NCBI GenBank assembly: GCA_030035585.1
Contig: CM057464.1
Location: 79,654,919-79,718,918 of the forward strand
Source: Dugong dugon
Taxonomy: Eukaryota > Chordata > Mammalia > Sirenia > Dugongidae
Direction of reading: 5' to 3'
Length of the DNA: 64,000 bases
Numbering within the stretch: position 1 is the stretch's first letter; every line of letters starts with the position of its first letter. The translations under genes and the position numbers were made by a program. Shown piece after piece: positions 1 to 11,223 of this stretch. A model generated the notes under the pieces. It saw only the letters and a list, made by a program, of their open reading frames with translations. It ran no database searches and had not been told where the DNA came from.

Positions 1-34
1 GCAGGCTGGGAAATTTATGGAGGACTTCTGCCCT

Positions 35-46
35 CAGAGGGTGTTA
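35..46. repeat. Target-site duplication of the split RTE, left copy
   Basis: The 12 bases cagagggtgtta lie directly outside the RTE 3' tail. They recur with one mismatch (cagggggtgtta) at 11,212-11,223, beyond the far end of the inverted RTE segment. The match brackets the whole nested block and shows that it began as one insertion. Confidence 0.8.
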
Positions 47-1053
47 TTGTTGTTGTTAGGTGCCCTAGAGTTGGTTTCACCTCATATGGACCCTATGTAC
101 AACAGAACAAAGCACAGCCCGGTCCTGCGCCGTCCTCGCAATCATTGTTATGCTTGAGCTCATTGTTGCAGCTGCTGTTGTCAATCCATCTTGTTGAGAG
201 TCTTCGTCTTTTTTGCTGACGCTCTACTTTATCAAGCATGATATCCTTCTGCAGAGACTGATCCCTCCTGATAACATGTTTAAAGTACGTGAGACAAAGT
301 CTCATCATCCTTGCTTCTAAGGAGTATCCGGGCTATACTTCCTCCAAGACAGATTTGTTCATTCTTCTGGCAGTCGATGGTATATTCAATATTCTTCACC
401 AACACCATAATTCAAAGGTGTCAGTTCTTTGGTCTTCTTTATTCGTTGCCCAACTTTAGCATGCATATGAGGCTATTGAAAACACTATGGCTTGGGTCAG
501 GCACACCTTAGTCCTTAAAGTGATGTCTTTGATTTTTAACACTTAAAGAGGTCTTTTGCAGCAGATTTGCCCAGTGCGATGCATTGTTTGATTTCTTGAC
601 TGCTGTTCCTGTAGGTGTTGATTGTGGATCCAAGTAAAATGAAATCTTTGACAACTTCAATCTTTTCTCCGTTTATCATGATGTTGCTTATTGGCCCAGT
701 TGTGAGGATTTTTGTTTTCTTTATGTTGAGGTGTAATCCATACTGAAGGGTGTAGACTCTGATCTACATCAGTAAGTGCTTCAAGTCCTCTTCACTTTCA
801 GCAAGCAAGGTTGTGTCATCTCCATAATGCAGGTTGTTAATGAGTCTTCTTCTCCAAGCCTGATACTGAATTCTTCTTCATATAGCCAAGTTTCTCACAT
901 TATTTGTTCTGCGTACAGATTGAATAAGTATGGTGAAAGAATACAACCCTAATACACACCTTCCCTGACTTTAAACCGTGCAGTATCCCCTTGTTCTGTT
1001 TGAAAGACTGCCTCTTGGTCTATGTACAGGTTCCTCACGAGCACGATTAAGTG
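47..1053 (-). mobile_element. RTE/BovB-type LINE, 3' half in sense orientation (minus strand)
   Basis: On the minus strand this is the C-terminal part of the RTE reverse-transcriptase ORF followed by a short 3' UTR and a TAACAACAAC-type tail at the low-coordinate end. Recognisable peptide pieces include RLCLTYFKHVIRRDQSLQKD near 240-300, matching the same block in the other RTE copies here. The frame is broken by stops and frameshifts. At about 1,050-1,053 the sequence switches abruptly to the opposite strand of an upstream part of the same element, sharing the four bases agtg with it. Identification as elephant-type RTE rests on recognition of the family and on four further copies in the window. 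Confidence 0.9.
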
Positions 1054-1837
1054 ATAGGACAATAGCCATATGCCTACAAGGAAGACTAGTTAATATGACT
1101 ATCATTAAAATTTACACACGAACCACTAAGGCCAAAGATGAATAAATTGAGATTTTTTTTACCAAGTTCTGCAGTCTGAAATTGATTGAACATATAATCA
1201 GGATGCATTGATAATGACTGGTGACTGGAATGTGAAAGTAGGAAACAAAGTAGAAGGATTGATATTTGGAAAATATGGCCTTGATCATAGAAAAGATGCT
1301 GGAGATCGCATAATAGAATTTTGCAAAACCAATGACTTCTTCATTGCAAATACCATTTTTTCAACAACATAAATGGCAACTATATACATGGACCTTGCTG
1401 GATGGAATACGCAGGAATCAGATTGACTACATCTGTGGAAAGAGACAATGGAAAAGCTCAATATGATCAGTCAGAATAAGACCAGGGGTTGACTGTGCAA
1501 CAGACCATTAATTGCTCATATGCAAGTTCAAGTTGGAGCTGAAGAAAATTAGAACTAGTCCACAAGAGCCAAAGTAGACCTTGAGTATATCCTACCTGAA
1601 TTTAGAGACTATCTCAAGAATATCTTTGAAGCGTTGAACACTAATGACTGACCGAATACCAGACGAGTTGTGGAATGACATCAAGGACATAATACATGAA
1701 GAAAGCAAGAGGTCATTAAAAAGACAGAAAAGAAACAAAAGACCAAAATGTATGTCAGAAGAGACCCTGAAACTTGTTCTTAAACATAGAATAGCTAAAG
1801 CGAAAGGAAGAAATGATGAAGCAAAAGAGTTGGACAG
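1050..1837 (+). mobile_element. Inverted 5' segment of the same RTE (endonuclease to linker), first part
   Basis: Plus-strand reading gives degraded RTE endonuclease followed by the linker before the RT. The piece at 1,210-1,250 encodes the TGDWNxKVGNK motif of apurinic-type endonucleases. At 1,644-1,835 come DELWNDIKDIIHEESKRSLKRQ and AKAKGRNDEAKEL. The same peptides occur at 38,148-38,336. The segment is opposite in orientation to the 3' half at 47-1,053. It stops at 1,837 where L1-A is inserted and resumes at 10,458. Several stops make it non-coding. Confidence 0.88.
1828..1837. repeat. Target-site duplication of L1-A, left copy
   Basis: agttggacag here equals 10,448-10,457 exactly. Removing the LINE-1 and one copy rejoins the RTE linker in register (…AKEL then the basic stretch QKISKG-like), as in the uninterrupted RTE at 38,330-38,360. 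That supports the boundary at base resolution. Confidence 0.88.
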
Positions 1838-2142
1838 GGAGTTCCAGCAAAATGTCACTCTAGGCAGAAGCATCACGCCATCCCTCCACAGCAAAGATCC
1901 GAAAAACTAAGCAGAACAGAGAATACAACAATCCTGAAACCCTAAAACATCAAACGAAGAGATAAAGAACCAAATGGAGTGAGAAAACTGACAGAGAACG
2001 GAGAGCGAGGAGAGATTCATGCAGAGGTCCCCTACCAGCTAACGCAGGGTGGATCTACCATCTTGGACTCTTATCGGAGACCAGCAAACAGGGGGTATGA
2101 GAAAACAGCCTCACAGAGTGTCCGGCAGAAGAGAAAACAACC

Positions 2143-2966
2143 GGTAATTTGCGGTGTGCGCTTTCCCACCCCCCACCCCTCTTCGACCCGGCTTGGCTGC
2201 CTCTGCTTCCTGTGGCCATGTCTCTTGACTGGGACGCGCCGGCTGCTTGGATTCCATACACCTGAGAGGGCGGCTCTCTGGGTGCCATTTGTTAGCTGCT
2301 GGTGTTGCTTTTTTCCACTTCTTTTGATTTCTTCCTTGCCTCTCGCCATCTTCCCCTCCTTTTGCTCCAGTGCCTCACTCCGTGCACCATCTTTGCTTCT
2401 TCCTGAGGGGCTGCAGAGCACTGGTAATTTGTGATATATGCTTTCCCACTCTCTACCCTTCTTCACACATACTCGGTCCCCTCTGCTTCCCACAGATACA
2501 GGCTCTTGTCCAGAAACACCAGCCCACACTAACTGGCTCTCTGAGTACCATTTGTTGGCTGCTAGTGTTGCTTTTTTTTTTTTTTTTTCTGTTTCTTTTG
2601 ATTTCTTACTTGCCTCTCTCAACCTCCCCCTCCTTTTGCGTGAATGTCGGGCTCTGTGCGCCATCTTTGCTTCTTCCTAAGGGGCTTCAGAGCACCAGCA
2701 ATTTGTGATATGCGCTTTCCCAAGCTCTACCCTTCTTCACCCACACTCGGCCCCCTCTACTTCCCACAGACACAGTCTCTTGTCCAGAAACACCAGCCCA
2801 CAATGGCTGGCTCTCTGAGTGCCATTTGTTGGCTGCTGGTGTTGCTTTTTTTTTTTCCCCTAGCTTCTTTTGATGTCTTGCTTGCCACTCACCACCTCCC
2901 TCTCCTTTCGCTCGAGTGCCTGGATCCGTGTGCCATCTTTGCTTCTTCCTGAGGGGCAGCAGAGCT
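2143..2966 (+). repeat. Three tandem ~275 bp monomers in the L1-A 5' UTR
   Basis: Each unit starts with a ggtaatttgtgatatgcgct-like phrase: 2,143, 2,423 and about 2,698. Each runs through a ctgagtgccatttgttggct-like phrase and a T-rich run, and ends with catctttgcttcttcctgag-like sequence. Unit lengths are about 280, 275 and 268 bp. The second and third units resemble each other more than the first, which has its own central segment. Tandem 5' UTR monomers are known as promoter units in mouse L1. A promoter role here is an inference. Confidence 0.85.
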
Positions 2967-4056
2967 CCATTTGAGTGTGGAGCTGCTTTCCGGTCTGGGC
3001 TACTGCACTGGTGGGATCCCGGGGCTTTTGTTCGTTGGTTTGTTTTGAATTGTTTGTTTGTTTTATTTTCCTTTTCTTGAGCTGGGAGCCCTTTCTGGCC
3101 AGGCAGAGCTACGTGGCAAGGAGACTCCCCTTCAGCTTCCACAGACGTGCAGAGGGATACCTGAGGGCATTTCTTTTCTCGTTGGTTTTTTTTTTCTGTT
3201 TTTTTTGGGGGCCTTTCTTGTTCTTTTTTTTTTTTTAATTTGGTTTGTTTTCTTTTCCCTCTTTTTCCCTTTTTGTCTTTCTTCATTGCTCAGTTTCTCG
3301 GCTCTCTATATCTTTCTTCTCTTTCTGATCCCTGAATACCAGGCGTTGTATACCTCGACGCCATCTAGCCAGGCTGTACTGCAACACCTAAGAGCAACTT
3401 CCCCAAACCTCATAGCTGCACCGGTGGGATCCCTGGGAAATTTGCAGTTCTTTAACCTTTCTGACTTTTATTTATTCATTCTTTTCTTTTCTTCCTCTTC
3501 CCCTTTCTGTTTTTCTCCATTTCACAGTCTCTCATATCTCCACTCCAACAGCAAGCTCCCCTAGCATTATTTTTTGTTTGTTTGTATGTTTTTGGTTCCT
3601 GTTCCTCTCTCCTCTCTCCCATATCCATCTTAGCTCCACACATAACAATCTCCCTGCTGCATCCTGCCTACCTGCACTGTGCACTTGACATCACACCACC
3701 AAGCAGCACAGGCATGGCCTACTGGAACCTGCTCTGCACTGATTACCGACCCGCTCTGGTGGCTGTAGTAAGTGCTACAAACAACCCATCCCAGTAACTC
3801 CTTTTCAGCAAGACCTGCCCTGCTGTACCATATCTGAATGGCTGACCCTGCCAGTTGGAGAAGGAGGCAAAAAGTATTGAGCGCACAGATGAGCAAACAA
3901 CAAAGAACACACAGTCGGTCTACTCAGACATAGTCAAGATTTTTTTTTGAAAAAGGGACGAAACAAACAAATCTACAATCAATAAAAGAGAAAAATAACT
4001 ACTGAATGCCCGGAAGAAAGCAGACAATATCAAAACAATTACAAAAACAGGACAGG
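2967..4056 (+). promoter_or_regulatory. Rest of L1-A 5' UTR, pyrimidine-rich then A-rich leader
   Basis: This follows the monomers and precedes ORF1. It contains long T/C-rich stretches (3,050-3,310 and 3,450-3,620) and a partial echo of one phrase: gcactggtgggatcccgggg near 3,005 and gcaccggtgggatccctggg near 3,418. In LINE-1s this region carries the internal promoter. No specific factor site can be assigned by eye. Confidence 0.6.
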
Positions 4057-5030
4057 ATGGTTCCAGTAGGCGTCAAAAATAAACACCAGATGACTCTCCT
4101 GTGGAAGAAAATGCAATAAAACCACCTGATAGGGAATTCAAATCTCTAATACTCAGAATTCTCCAAGAACTGATGCAAAAAGCTGACAAACATGAGGAAA
4201 AAATTGGAAGAATTCAGGAAGATGATGCAGGAACAAAATGCCAAAATAAATTCACAACTAGAATTATACAAATACAACAATTAGAAATCCAAAAGATAAA
4301 CAACAAGATTTCAGAAATGGATGATGTCTTAGAAGGGCTGAGAAGCAGATTTGAAATGGTGGAAGAGAGGATCAGTGGAATTGATGACAAACACTTGAAT
4401 ACAACTCTGTTTCAGGAAAACTCAGAGAAAAGAACAAAGAAAAATGAAGAGACCCTGAGAGTTATGTGGGACACAATCAAAAGCAAAAATTTGTGAGTGA
4501 TTGGAATTACAGAACAGGGGAAGAAAACATAAAACACAGAGATGATCACTGAGAAACTGCTGACAGAAAACTTCCCCAATATCATGAAAGATGAAAAGCT
4601 GGACATCCAAGAAGCTATACAAACCTCATATAGAAGAGACCCCAAAAGAAAATCACCAAGGCATATCATATTCACACTCTCCCAAACCAAAGACAAAGAA
4701 TCCAGAGAGCAGGTTGTGAAAAACAAGAAGTCACAAACAGAGGAGAAACAATAAGACTAAGCTCAGATTATTTGGCAGAAACCATGCAGGCAAGAAGGCA
4801 ATGGGATGACATACATAAAATCTTGAAAGAAACAAATTGTCAGCCAAGAATAATATATCCTGCAAAACTCTCATTCAAATATGATGGCGAAATTATGTCG
4901 TTTCCAGATAAACAGAAATTAAGGGACTATGTAAAAGTAAAAAAAAAAACAAAAAAAACAAAAAACTAAAAGAGTTATTAAAGGGAGTTCTTCTATCTGA
5001 GGACAAACAGCTTCAGCTCACAGGCAGAAC
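4057..5030 (+). pseudogene. LINE-1 ORF1 relic (RNA-binding chaperone protein), L1-A
   Basis: ORF1p is a trimeric RNA-binding protein that packages LINE-1 RNA. The likely start is the ATG at 4,057, with a frameshift before about 4,090. The open piece from 4,101 encodes a coiled-coil stretch (IQQLEIQKINNKISEMDDVL, then RSRFEMVEERISGID). In-frame stops sit at 4,494 and 4,530. The RRM part continues in the same frame at 4,542-4,754 (ENFPNIMKDEKLDIQEA). A further frameshift precedes the C-terminal domain at 4,772-4,969 (ARRQWDDIHKILKE, YPAKLSFKYDGE, FPDKQKLRDY). The exact end is uncertain because of A-rich slippage near 4,940-4,975. The domain order is normal for the family; the protein cannot be made intact. 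Confidence 0.88.
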
Positions 5031-5457
5031 CTAGGACGCAGGATCGCACCAGACAGATACTAATCTAGGAAATGAACTCTCGAGGACTATCCAAAACCAA
5101 AAGAAATACAACAGGGAATCAGAGCAGTTAATCAATAAATGACAACAACATCAAAACAATAAAAGAGGGAATAAACGGCATAGGTATAGAACCTTCTAAT
5201 GGAGAGGAAGCCAAGGAGATAACAAGTAATGGTAGAGTGCTTCAAACTTATAAAGATAAGGGTAAAATTCATGGTAACCACAAAGAAAGTTAACAAACAT
5301 ACTCATAAAAAGAAGAGGAAAAACATAAAGTCTCAGCAAAAAAAAAACTTACAAAAACAAAAAAAATGAAAAAAAAAATCCACAAACAAAAGTAACTCAG
5401 CACAAGAGAGTAAGAAGAACAAAGAAAACGTCAGCACCACAAAAAAAGCACTACAAA

Positions 5458-8400
5458 ATGACAGCAACAAACTCACATCTATCAATACTTACACTGAATG
5501 TAAATGGACACAATGCACCCGTAAAGAGATGGAGAGTGACAGAATGGATAAGAAAACAGGATCCATCAATATGCTGTCTACAAGAGACACACCTTAGAAA
5601 CAAAGATGTGAATTTATTAAAAGTCAAAGGTTGGAAAAAAATATATCAAGCTAACAACTACCAAAAAAGAGCAGGAGTGGCAATTCTAATCTCATATAAA
5701 ATAGACTTTAAAACAAAATCTACCATAAAAGACAAAGAAGGACACTATATAATGATTAAGGGGATGATCCATCATGAAGACATAACCATAATAAACATCT
5801 ACGCACCCAATGACAGGGCTCCAAAATACGTAAAACAAACTCTAACAACACTGAAAAGAGAAATTGACAGTTCCACAATAAAAGTAGGAGACTTCAGCAC
5901 ACCAGTCTCAGTAAAGGACACAACAACTAAGAAGAAACTCAGCAAAGATACAGAAGACCTAAAGGGTACAATCAGCCAACTTGACCTCATAGACATATAC
6001 AGAACACTCCATCCAACTGCTGCAAAGTACACATTCTTTTCCAATGCACACGGAACATTCTCCAGAACAGACCACATCTTAGGCCACAGAGCAATCCTCA
6101 ACAAGATCCAAAACGTTGAGATAATTGAAAGTATCTTCTCTGACCACAAGACCATCATGGTAGAAATTAACACTAGAAAGAGCAAGGAAAAAAATCAACT
6201 ACATGGAAACTGAATAATACCCTGCTTACACATCACTGGGTAATAGAAGAAATCAGAGATGGAATCAAAAAATTCCTAGAATCAAATGAGAATGAAAACA
6301 CATCATACCAAAACCTTTGGGACACAGCAAAGGCAGTCCTCAGAGGACAATTTATAGCAAAAGATGCACATATCAAAAAAGAAGAAAGGGACAAAATCAA
6401 AACATTAACTACAGAACTCAAACAAATAGAAAGAGAACAGCAAAAAAAAAGCCCACAAGCACCAGAAGAAAGCAAATAGTAAAGATCAGAGCAGAAATAA
6501 ATGAAATGGAGAACAGAAAGACAATAGAAAGAATCAACAAAACCAAAAGTTGGTTCTTTGAAAGAATCAACAAAATCGACAAACCACTGGCCAGACTGAC
6601 AAAAGAAAAATAGCAGAGGGCACAAATAACCCAAATAAGAAATGAAATGGGGGACATTACAACAGACCCAATGGAAATAAAAAGGATTATAACAGAATTT
6701 ATGAAAAACTATACTCCAACAAATTTGAAAACCTAGAGGAAATGGATAAATTTCTAGAAACACACGGCCTACCCAAACTACAACAAAGTGATGTTGAAAA
6801 TATGAACAGACCCATAACAAGAGATTGAAAAGGTAATAAAAAAACTTCCAACCAAAAAAAGCCCTGGCCCAGATGGCGTCACTGGAGAATTCTACAAAAC
6901 ATTTAAAGAATAGCTTTTACCAGTACTACTCAAGCTATTTCAGAGCATAGAAGAGGAAGCAACACTTCCAAATTGGTTCTATGAAGCCAGCATAACACTG
7001 ATACCAAAACCAGGCAAAGACGTCACAAAAAAAGAAAATCACAGACTAATGTCTCTCATGAATGTAGATGCAAAAATTCTGAACAAAATTCTAGCCAACA
7101 GAATTCAGCATCATATCAAAAAAAAAATAATACACCATGACCAAGCAGGATTCATACCAGGTAAGCAAGGATGGTTCAACATTAGAAACTCAATCAACGT
7201 AATCCACCACATAAATAAAAGCAAAGAAAAGAATCACATGATCATCTCAAGGGATGCAGGAAAGGCATTTGACAAAGTCCAACACCCATTCCTGATAAAA
7301 ACTCTCAGTAAAATAGGTATAGAAGGGAAATTTCTCAACATAATAAAGGGTATCTATGCAAAACCAACAGCCAATATCATTCTTAATGGAGAGAGGCTGA
7401 AAACATTGCCCTTGAAAACAGGAAGAAGACAAGGATGCCCTTTATCACCCCTCTTATTTAACATTGTGCTGGAAGTTCTAGCTAGAGCAATAAGGCAAGA
7501 AAAAGAAAGCAAGGGCATCCAAATTTGTAATGAAGAAGTTAAACTGTCCTTGTTTGCAGATGATATGATACTATACATAGAAAACCCTAAAGACTCCATG
7601 AGAAATCTACTGGAACTAATAGAAAGAGTCAGCAGAGTAGCAGCATACAAGATAAACATTCAAAAATCAGTTGGATTCTTATACACCAGTATGGAGAACG
7701 ATGAAAAGGAAATCAGGAAAACACTACCATTTTCAAAATCCCCTAAAAAGATAAAATACTTAGGAATAAATCTGACCATGGATGTAAAAGACCTATACAA
7801 AGAAAACTACAAAACACTACTGCATGAAATCCAGAGGGATCTACATAAATGGAAAAACATACCATGCCCATGGATAGGCAGACTCAACGTTGTGAAAATG
7901 TCAATTCTACCCAAAGCAATATACAAATACAACGCAATCCCTATCCAAATACCAACAACATTCTTCAAAGAGATGGAAAAACTAATCATTCACTTTATAT
8001 GGAAAGGGAAGAAGCCCCGAATAAGTAAAGCACTACTGAAGAAGAAGAATAAAGTTGGAGGACTCGCACTCCCTGACTTCAGAACCTACTATACAGCTAC
8101 AGCAGTCAAAACAGCCTGGTACTGGTACAACAACAGAGACATTGGCCAATGGAACAGAATTGAGAAGCCAGATGTAAATCCATCCACCTACGCTCACCTG
8201 ATCTTCGACAAGGACCCAAAGTCCATGAAATGGGGAAAAGACAGTCTTTTTAACAAATGGTGCTGGCAAAACTGGATATCCATTTGCAAAAAAATGAAAT
8301 AGGACCCATACCTCACATACAAAAACTACTTCAAAATGGATCAAAGACCTGACTATAAAGCCTAAAACTATAAAGTTCATAGAAGAAAAAATAGGACCAA

Positions 8401-9305
8401 CACTTCAGGACTTAATACGTGGCATTAACAGGATACAAACCATAACCATCAATGCACAAACCCCAATAGATAAGCTAGATAACTGGGATCTTCTAAAAAG
8501 CAAACACCTGTGCTCTTCAAAAGACTTCACCAAAAAAGTAAGAAGAGAACCTACAGACTGGGAAAAAATTTTTGGATAGTACAAGTCAGACAAAGGTCTA
8601 ATCTCCAAAATCTACAAGAAAATCCAACACCTCTACAACAAAAAGACAAATAATCCTATTAAAAAATGGGCAAAGGAAATGAATAGGCACCTCACCAAAG
8701 AAGACATTCAAATGGTGAACAGACACATGAGGAAATGCTTGCGATCACTATCAATTAGAGAAATGCAAATTAAAAACACAATGTGATACTATCTCACCCC
8801 GGCATTACTGGCACGAATCAAAAACACTGGAAATAACAAATGTTGGAGGGGCTGTGGGGAGATTGGAACACTTATGCATTGCTGTTGGGAATGCAAAATG
8901 ATACAACCATTTTGGAAAATGATATGGTGCTTCCTCAGAAAGCTAGAAATAGACATATCATTTGATCTAGCAATCCCACTGCTAGGACTATATCCTAGAG
9001 AAATAAGAGTTGTCACTCAAATAGACATATGCACACCTATGTTCATGGTAGCATTGTTCACAATAGCAAAACGATGGAAACAACCTAGATGCCCATCAAC
9101 AGATGAATGGATAAACAAACTATGGTAAGTACACACAATGGAGTACTACTATGCAACAAGAAAGTACTACAATGAATCTGTGAAGCATCTCATAACATGG
9201 ATGAAACTGGAGGACATTATGCTGAGTGAAATAAGTCAATCAGAAAAGGACAAATATTGTATGAGACCTCTATTGCAAAAACCCATGAAAAAGTTCACAC
9301 ACTAA
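5458..9305 (+). pseudogene. LINE-1 ORF2 relic (endonuclease plus reverse transcriptase), L1-A
   Basis: The ATG at 5,458 opens an APE-type endonuclease to 6,213: LTLNVNGHNAP, LQETHL, NIYAPN, SDHKTI. The catalytic motif GDFN reads GDFS (5,887-5,898), a change expected to cripple nicking. After frameshifts, 7,049-8,302 is a 417-codon open stretch with the [16 protein letters not shown] (motif A), [18 protein letters not shown] (FADD codons 7,553-7,564), KIKYLGI and the thumb region. The C-terminal Cys/His region lies at 8,841-8,900 ([15 protein letters not shown]). A stop at 9,126 precedes the terminal residues. At least three frames are used (5,458; 7,049; 8,874), so this is a decayed copy with an unusually long open RT domain. 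Confidence 0.92.
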
Positions 9306-10447
9306 ATGTCACAATCTTTGTTGGTTACCAGGGATAGAAGTGGGGGGGATACTAAATAAGCAATAGATAAGTGGTATCTTGGGTGAAGGGTGAGGCAGTA
9401 CACAATACAGGGGAAACTAGCACAACCTGTATAAGGAAAGGTCATGGAAGCCCCATAGAAACATCCAAACTCCCTGAGGGACTGAATTGCTGGGCGTAGG
9501 GCTGTGGGGACCATGGTCTCGGGGAACATCTAGCTCTATTGGCATGACACAGCTTATAAGGCAATGCGCTACATTCTACCTTGGTGAGTAGTGACTGGGG
9601 TCTTAAAAGCCTGCGAGCAGCCATCTAAGATACTCCACTGGTCTCATCCCTTCGGGAGCAAGGGAGAATGAAGAGAAGAGGATACAAGGAAAAGATTAGT
9701 CCAAAGGACTAATTGTCCACAGCTACCAAGGCCTCCACCAGACTGAGTCCAGTACAGCTAGATGGTGCCTGGCTACCACCACTGACTGCTCTGACCAGGA
9801 TCACAACAGAGGTTTCTGGACAGAGCTGGAGAAGGATGTAGAACAAAATTCTAACTCACAAAAAAAGGACAAGATTTACTGGCCTAAAGGAGACTGGAGA
9901 AACCCCGAGAGTATGGCCCGCAGACACCCTTTTAGCTCAGTGGTGAAGTTACCTCCAAGGTTCACTGTTCAGCCTGGGAGTGGACAGCCCCGTAAAACCA
10001 AATGAGACTAATGAGGTACAGGAGTCTAGTGACAAGGGCCAGAAGGCAGAAGGGGACAAGGAAGCTGGTGATAGGGAACCGAAGTTGAGTAAGGATATTG
10101 TTGATATGTTGTGTGACTGTTAACCATTGTCATAGGGCAACATTTGTAGTAACTGTTAAATGAGAAAGTGTTTTGTTCTGTAAGCCTTCATCTTAAGTGA
10201 GCATAACAGCACAACTGGAAGAGCGTAGTCAATGTCACTGAACTGTGCATGTAGAAATTTTTGAAATGGTGTATCTTTGGCTATGTGTATTTTCACCAGA
10301 AAAAGAAGGTTGAGAAGTTAGAGGGTTAATATGTTGTGCGGTTGTTAACCAATGTCATAAAATAACGTGTGTACTACTGTTTCATGAGAAACTATTTGTT
10401 CTGTAATCCTTCACCTGAAGTACAATAAAAATTAAAAAAAAAAAAAT
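9306..10447 (+). mobile_element. L1-A 3' UTR with internally repeated terminal module
   Basis: This is the elephant-type L1 3' UTR. A terminal ~105 bp block (gttaaccaatgtcataaaa…gtacaataaa) occurs twice, at about 10,099-10,207 and 10,326-10,430, separated by ~118 bp. The minus-strand L1 copy at 43.8 kb and L1-B show this end only once. An AATAAA signal at 10,423 precedes the A tail. Confidence 0.85.
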
Positions 10448-10457
10448 AGTTGGACAG
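10448..10457. repeat. Target-site duplication of L1-A, right copy
   Basis: agttggacag, identical to 1,828-1,837, lies immediately after the LINE-1 A tail. Confidence 0.88.
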
Positions 10458-11211
10458 AAGATTTCAAAGGCTGGCTCAAGAAGAAAAAGTAAAGTATTAT
10501 AATGACAAGTACAAAGACCTGGAGATAGAAAACCAAAAGGGAAGAACACACAACATTTCTCAAGCTGAAAGAACTGAAGAAAAAGTTCAAGTTGGAAGTT
10601 GTAATCTTGAAAGATTCTATGGGCAAAATACTGAATGACACAAGAAGTATCAAAAGAAAAGGAAAGGAATATACAGAGTCACTGTACCAAAAAAGAATTG
10701 GTTGACATTCAATCATTTCAGGAGATAGCATATGATCAAGAACCAATAATAGTGAAGGAAGAAGTCCAAGCTGCACTGAAGGCAACAAGGCTCCAGGAAT
10801 TGACGGAATAGCAACTGAGATATTTCAACAAATGGATGTAGTGCTGGAAGTGCTCACTGGTCTATGGCAGGAATTTTGGAAGACAGCTACCTTGCCAACC
10901 GACTGGAAGAGGTCCATATTTATGCCTATTCCAAAGATAGGTGATCCAACTGAATGTGGAAATTATCGAACAGTATCATAAATATCACACAAAAGTAAAA
11001 TTTTGCTGAAGATAGTTAAAAAATGGTTGCAGCAGTTCACTGACGGGTAACTGTCAGAAATTCATGCTGGATTTGGAAGAGGATGTGGAATGAGGGTTAT
11101 CATCGCTGATGTCTGATGAATCTTGGCTGGAAGCAGAGAATAGCAGAAAGAAGTTTACCTGTGTTTTATTGACTATGCAAAGGCATTCAACTATGTGGAT
11201 CATAACAAAAC
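10458..11211 (+). mobile_element. Inverted RTE segment, second part (linker to early RT)
   Basis: This continues the RTE interrupted at 1,837. It carries the basic linker, an ILLKIVKKWLQQ-like stretch, the FGRGCGMRVIIADV region and FIDYAKAFNYVDHN (RT motif A) near 11,163-11,205. It ends at the right TSD. In the source element the next sequence would be about 36 bases further on, where the sense half (47-1,053) begins. Frameshifts and stops make it non-coding. Confidence 0.88.
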
Positions 11212-11223
11212 CAGGGGGTGTTA
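11212..11223. repeat. Target-site duplication of the split RTE, right copy
   Basis: cagggggtgtta matches 35-46 at 11 of 12 positions and closes the RTE insertion. Confidence 0.8.

Larger units (their letters stand above)
1838..10447 (+). mobile_element. Near full-length LINE-1 (L1-A), 8.6 kb, inserted inside an RTE
   Basis: The order is 5' UTR with tandem units (1,838-about 4,056), ORF1 relic, a ~430 bp A-rich inter-ORF spacer, ORF2 relic (5,458-9,305), 3' UTR (9,306-10,430) and a short A tail. It is flanked by a perfect 10 bp TSD. The length exceeds a human L1 (about 6 kb) mainly because of a 2.2 kb 5' UTR and an extended 3' UTR. Both ORFs are broken by several frameshifts and stops, so the copy is not autonomous. 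The 3' UTR phrases, such as ccatctaagatactccactg at 9,622-9,641, match the minus-strand L1 fragments at 16.5 and 43.8 kb and L1-B at 60.5 kb. Confidence 0.93.

Noticed and set aside
2071..2664. 197-codon minus-strand frame as a protein gene
   Set aside because: It lies antisense in the L1-A 5' UTR. Its Lys/Arg/Glu-rich composition follows from pyrimidine-rich DNA; kept only as a low-interest observation.
7049..8302. 417-codon RT frame as an active reverse transcriptase
   Set aside because: It is only the RT portion of a LINE-1 ORF2 whose endonuclease and C-terminus lie in other frames, with stops and a changed endonuclease motif.
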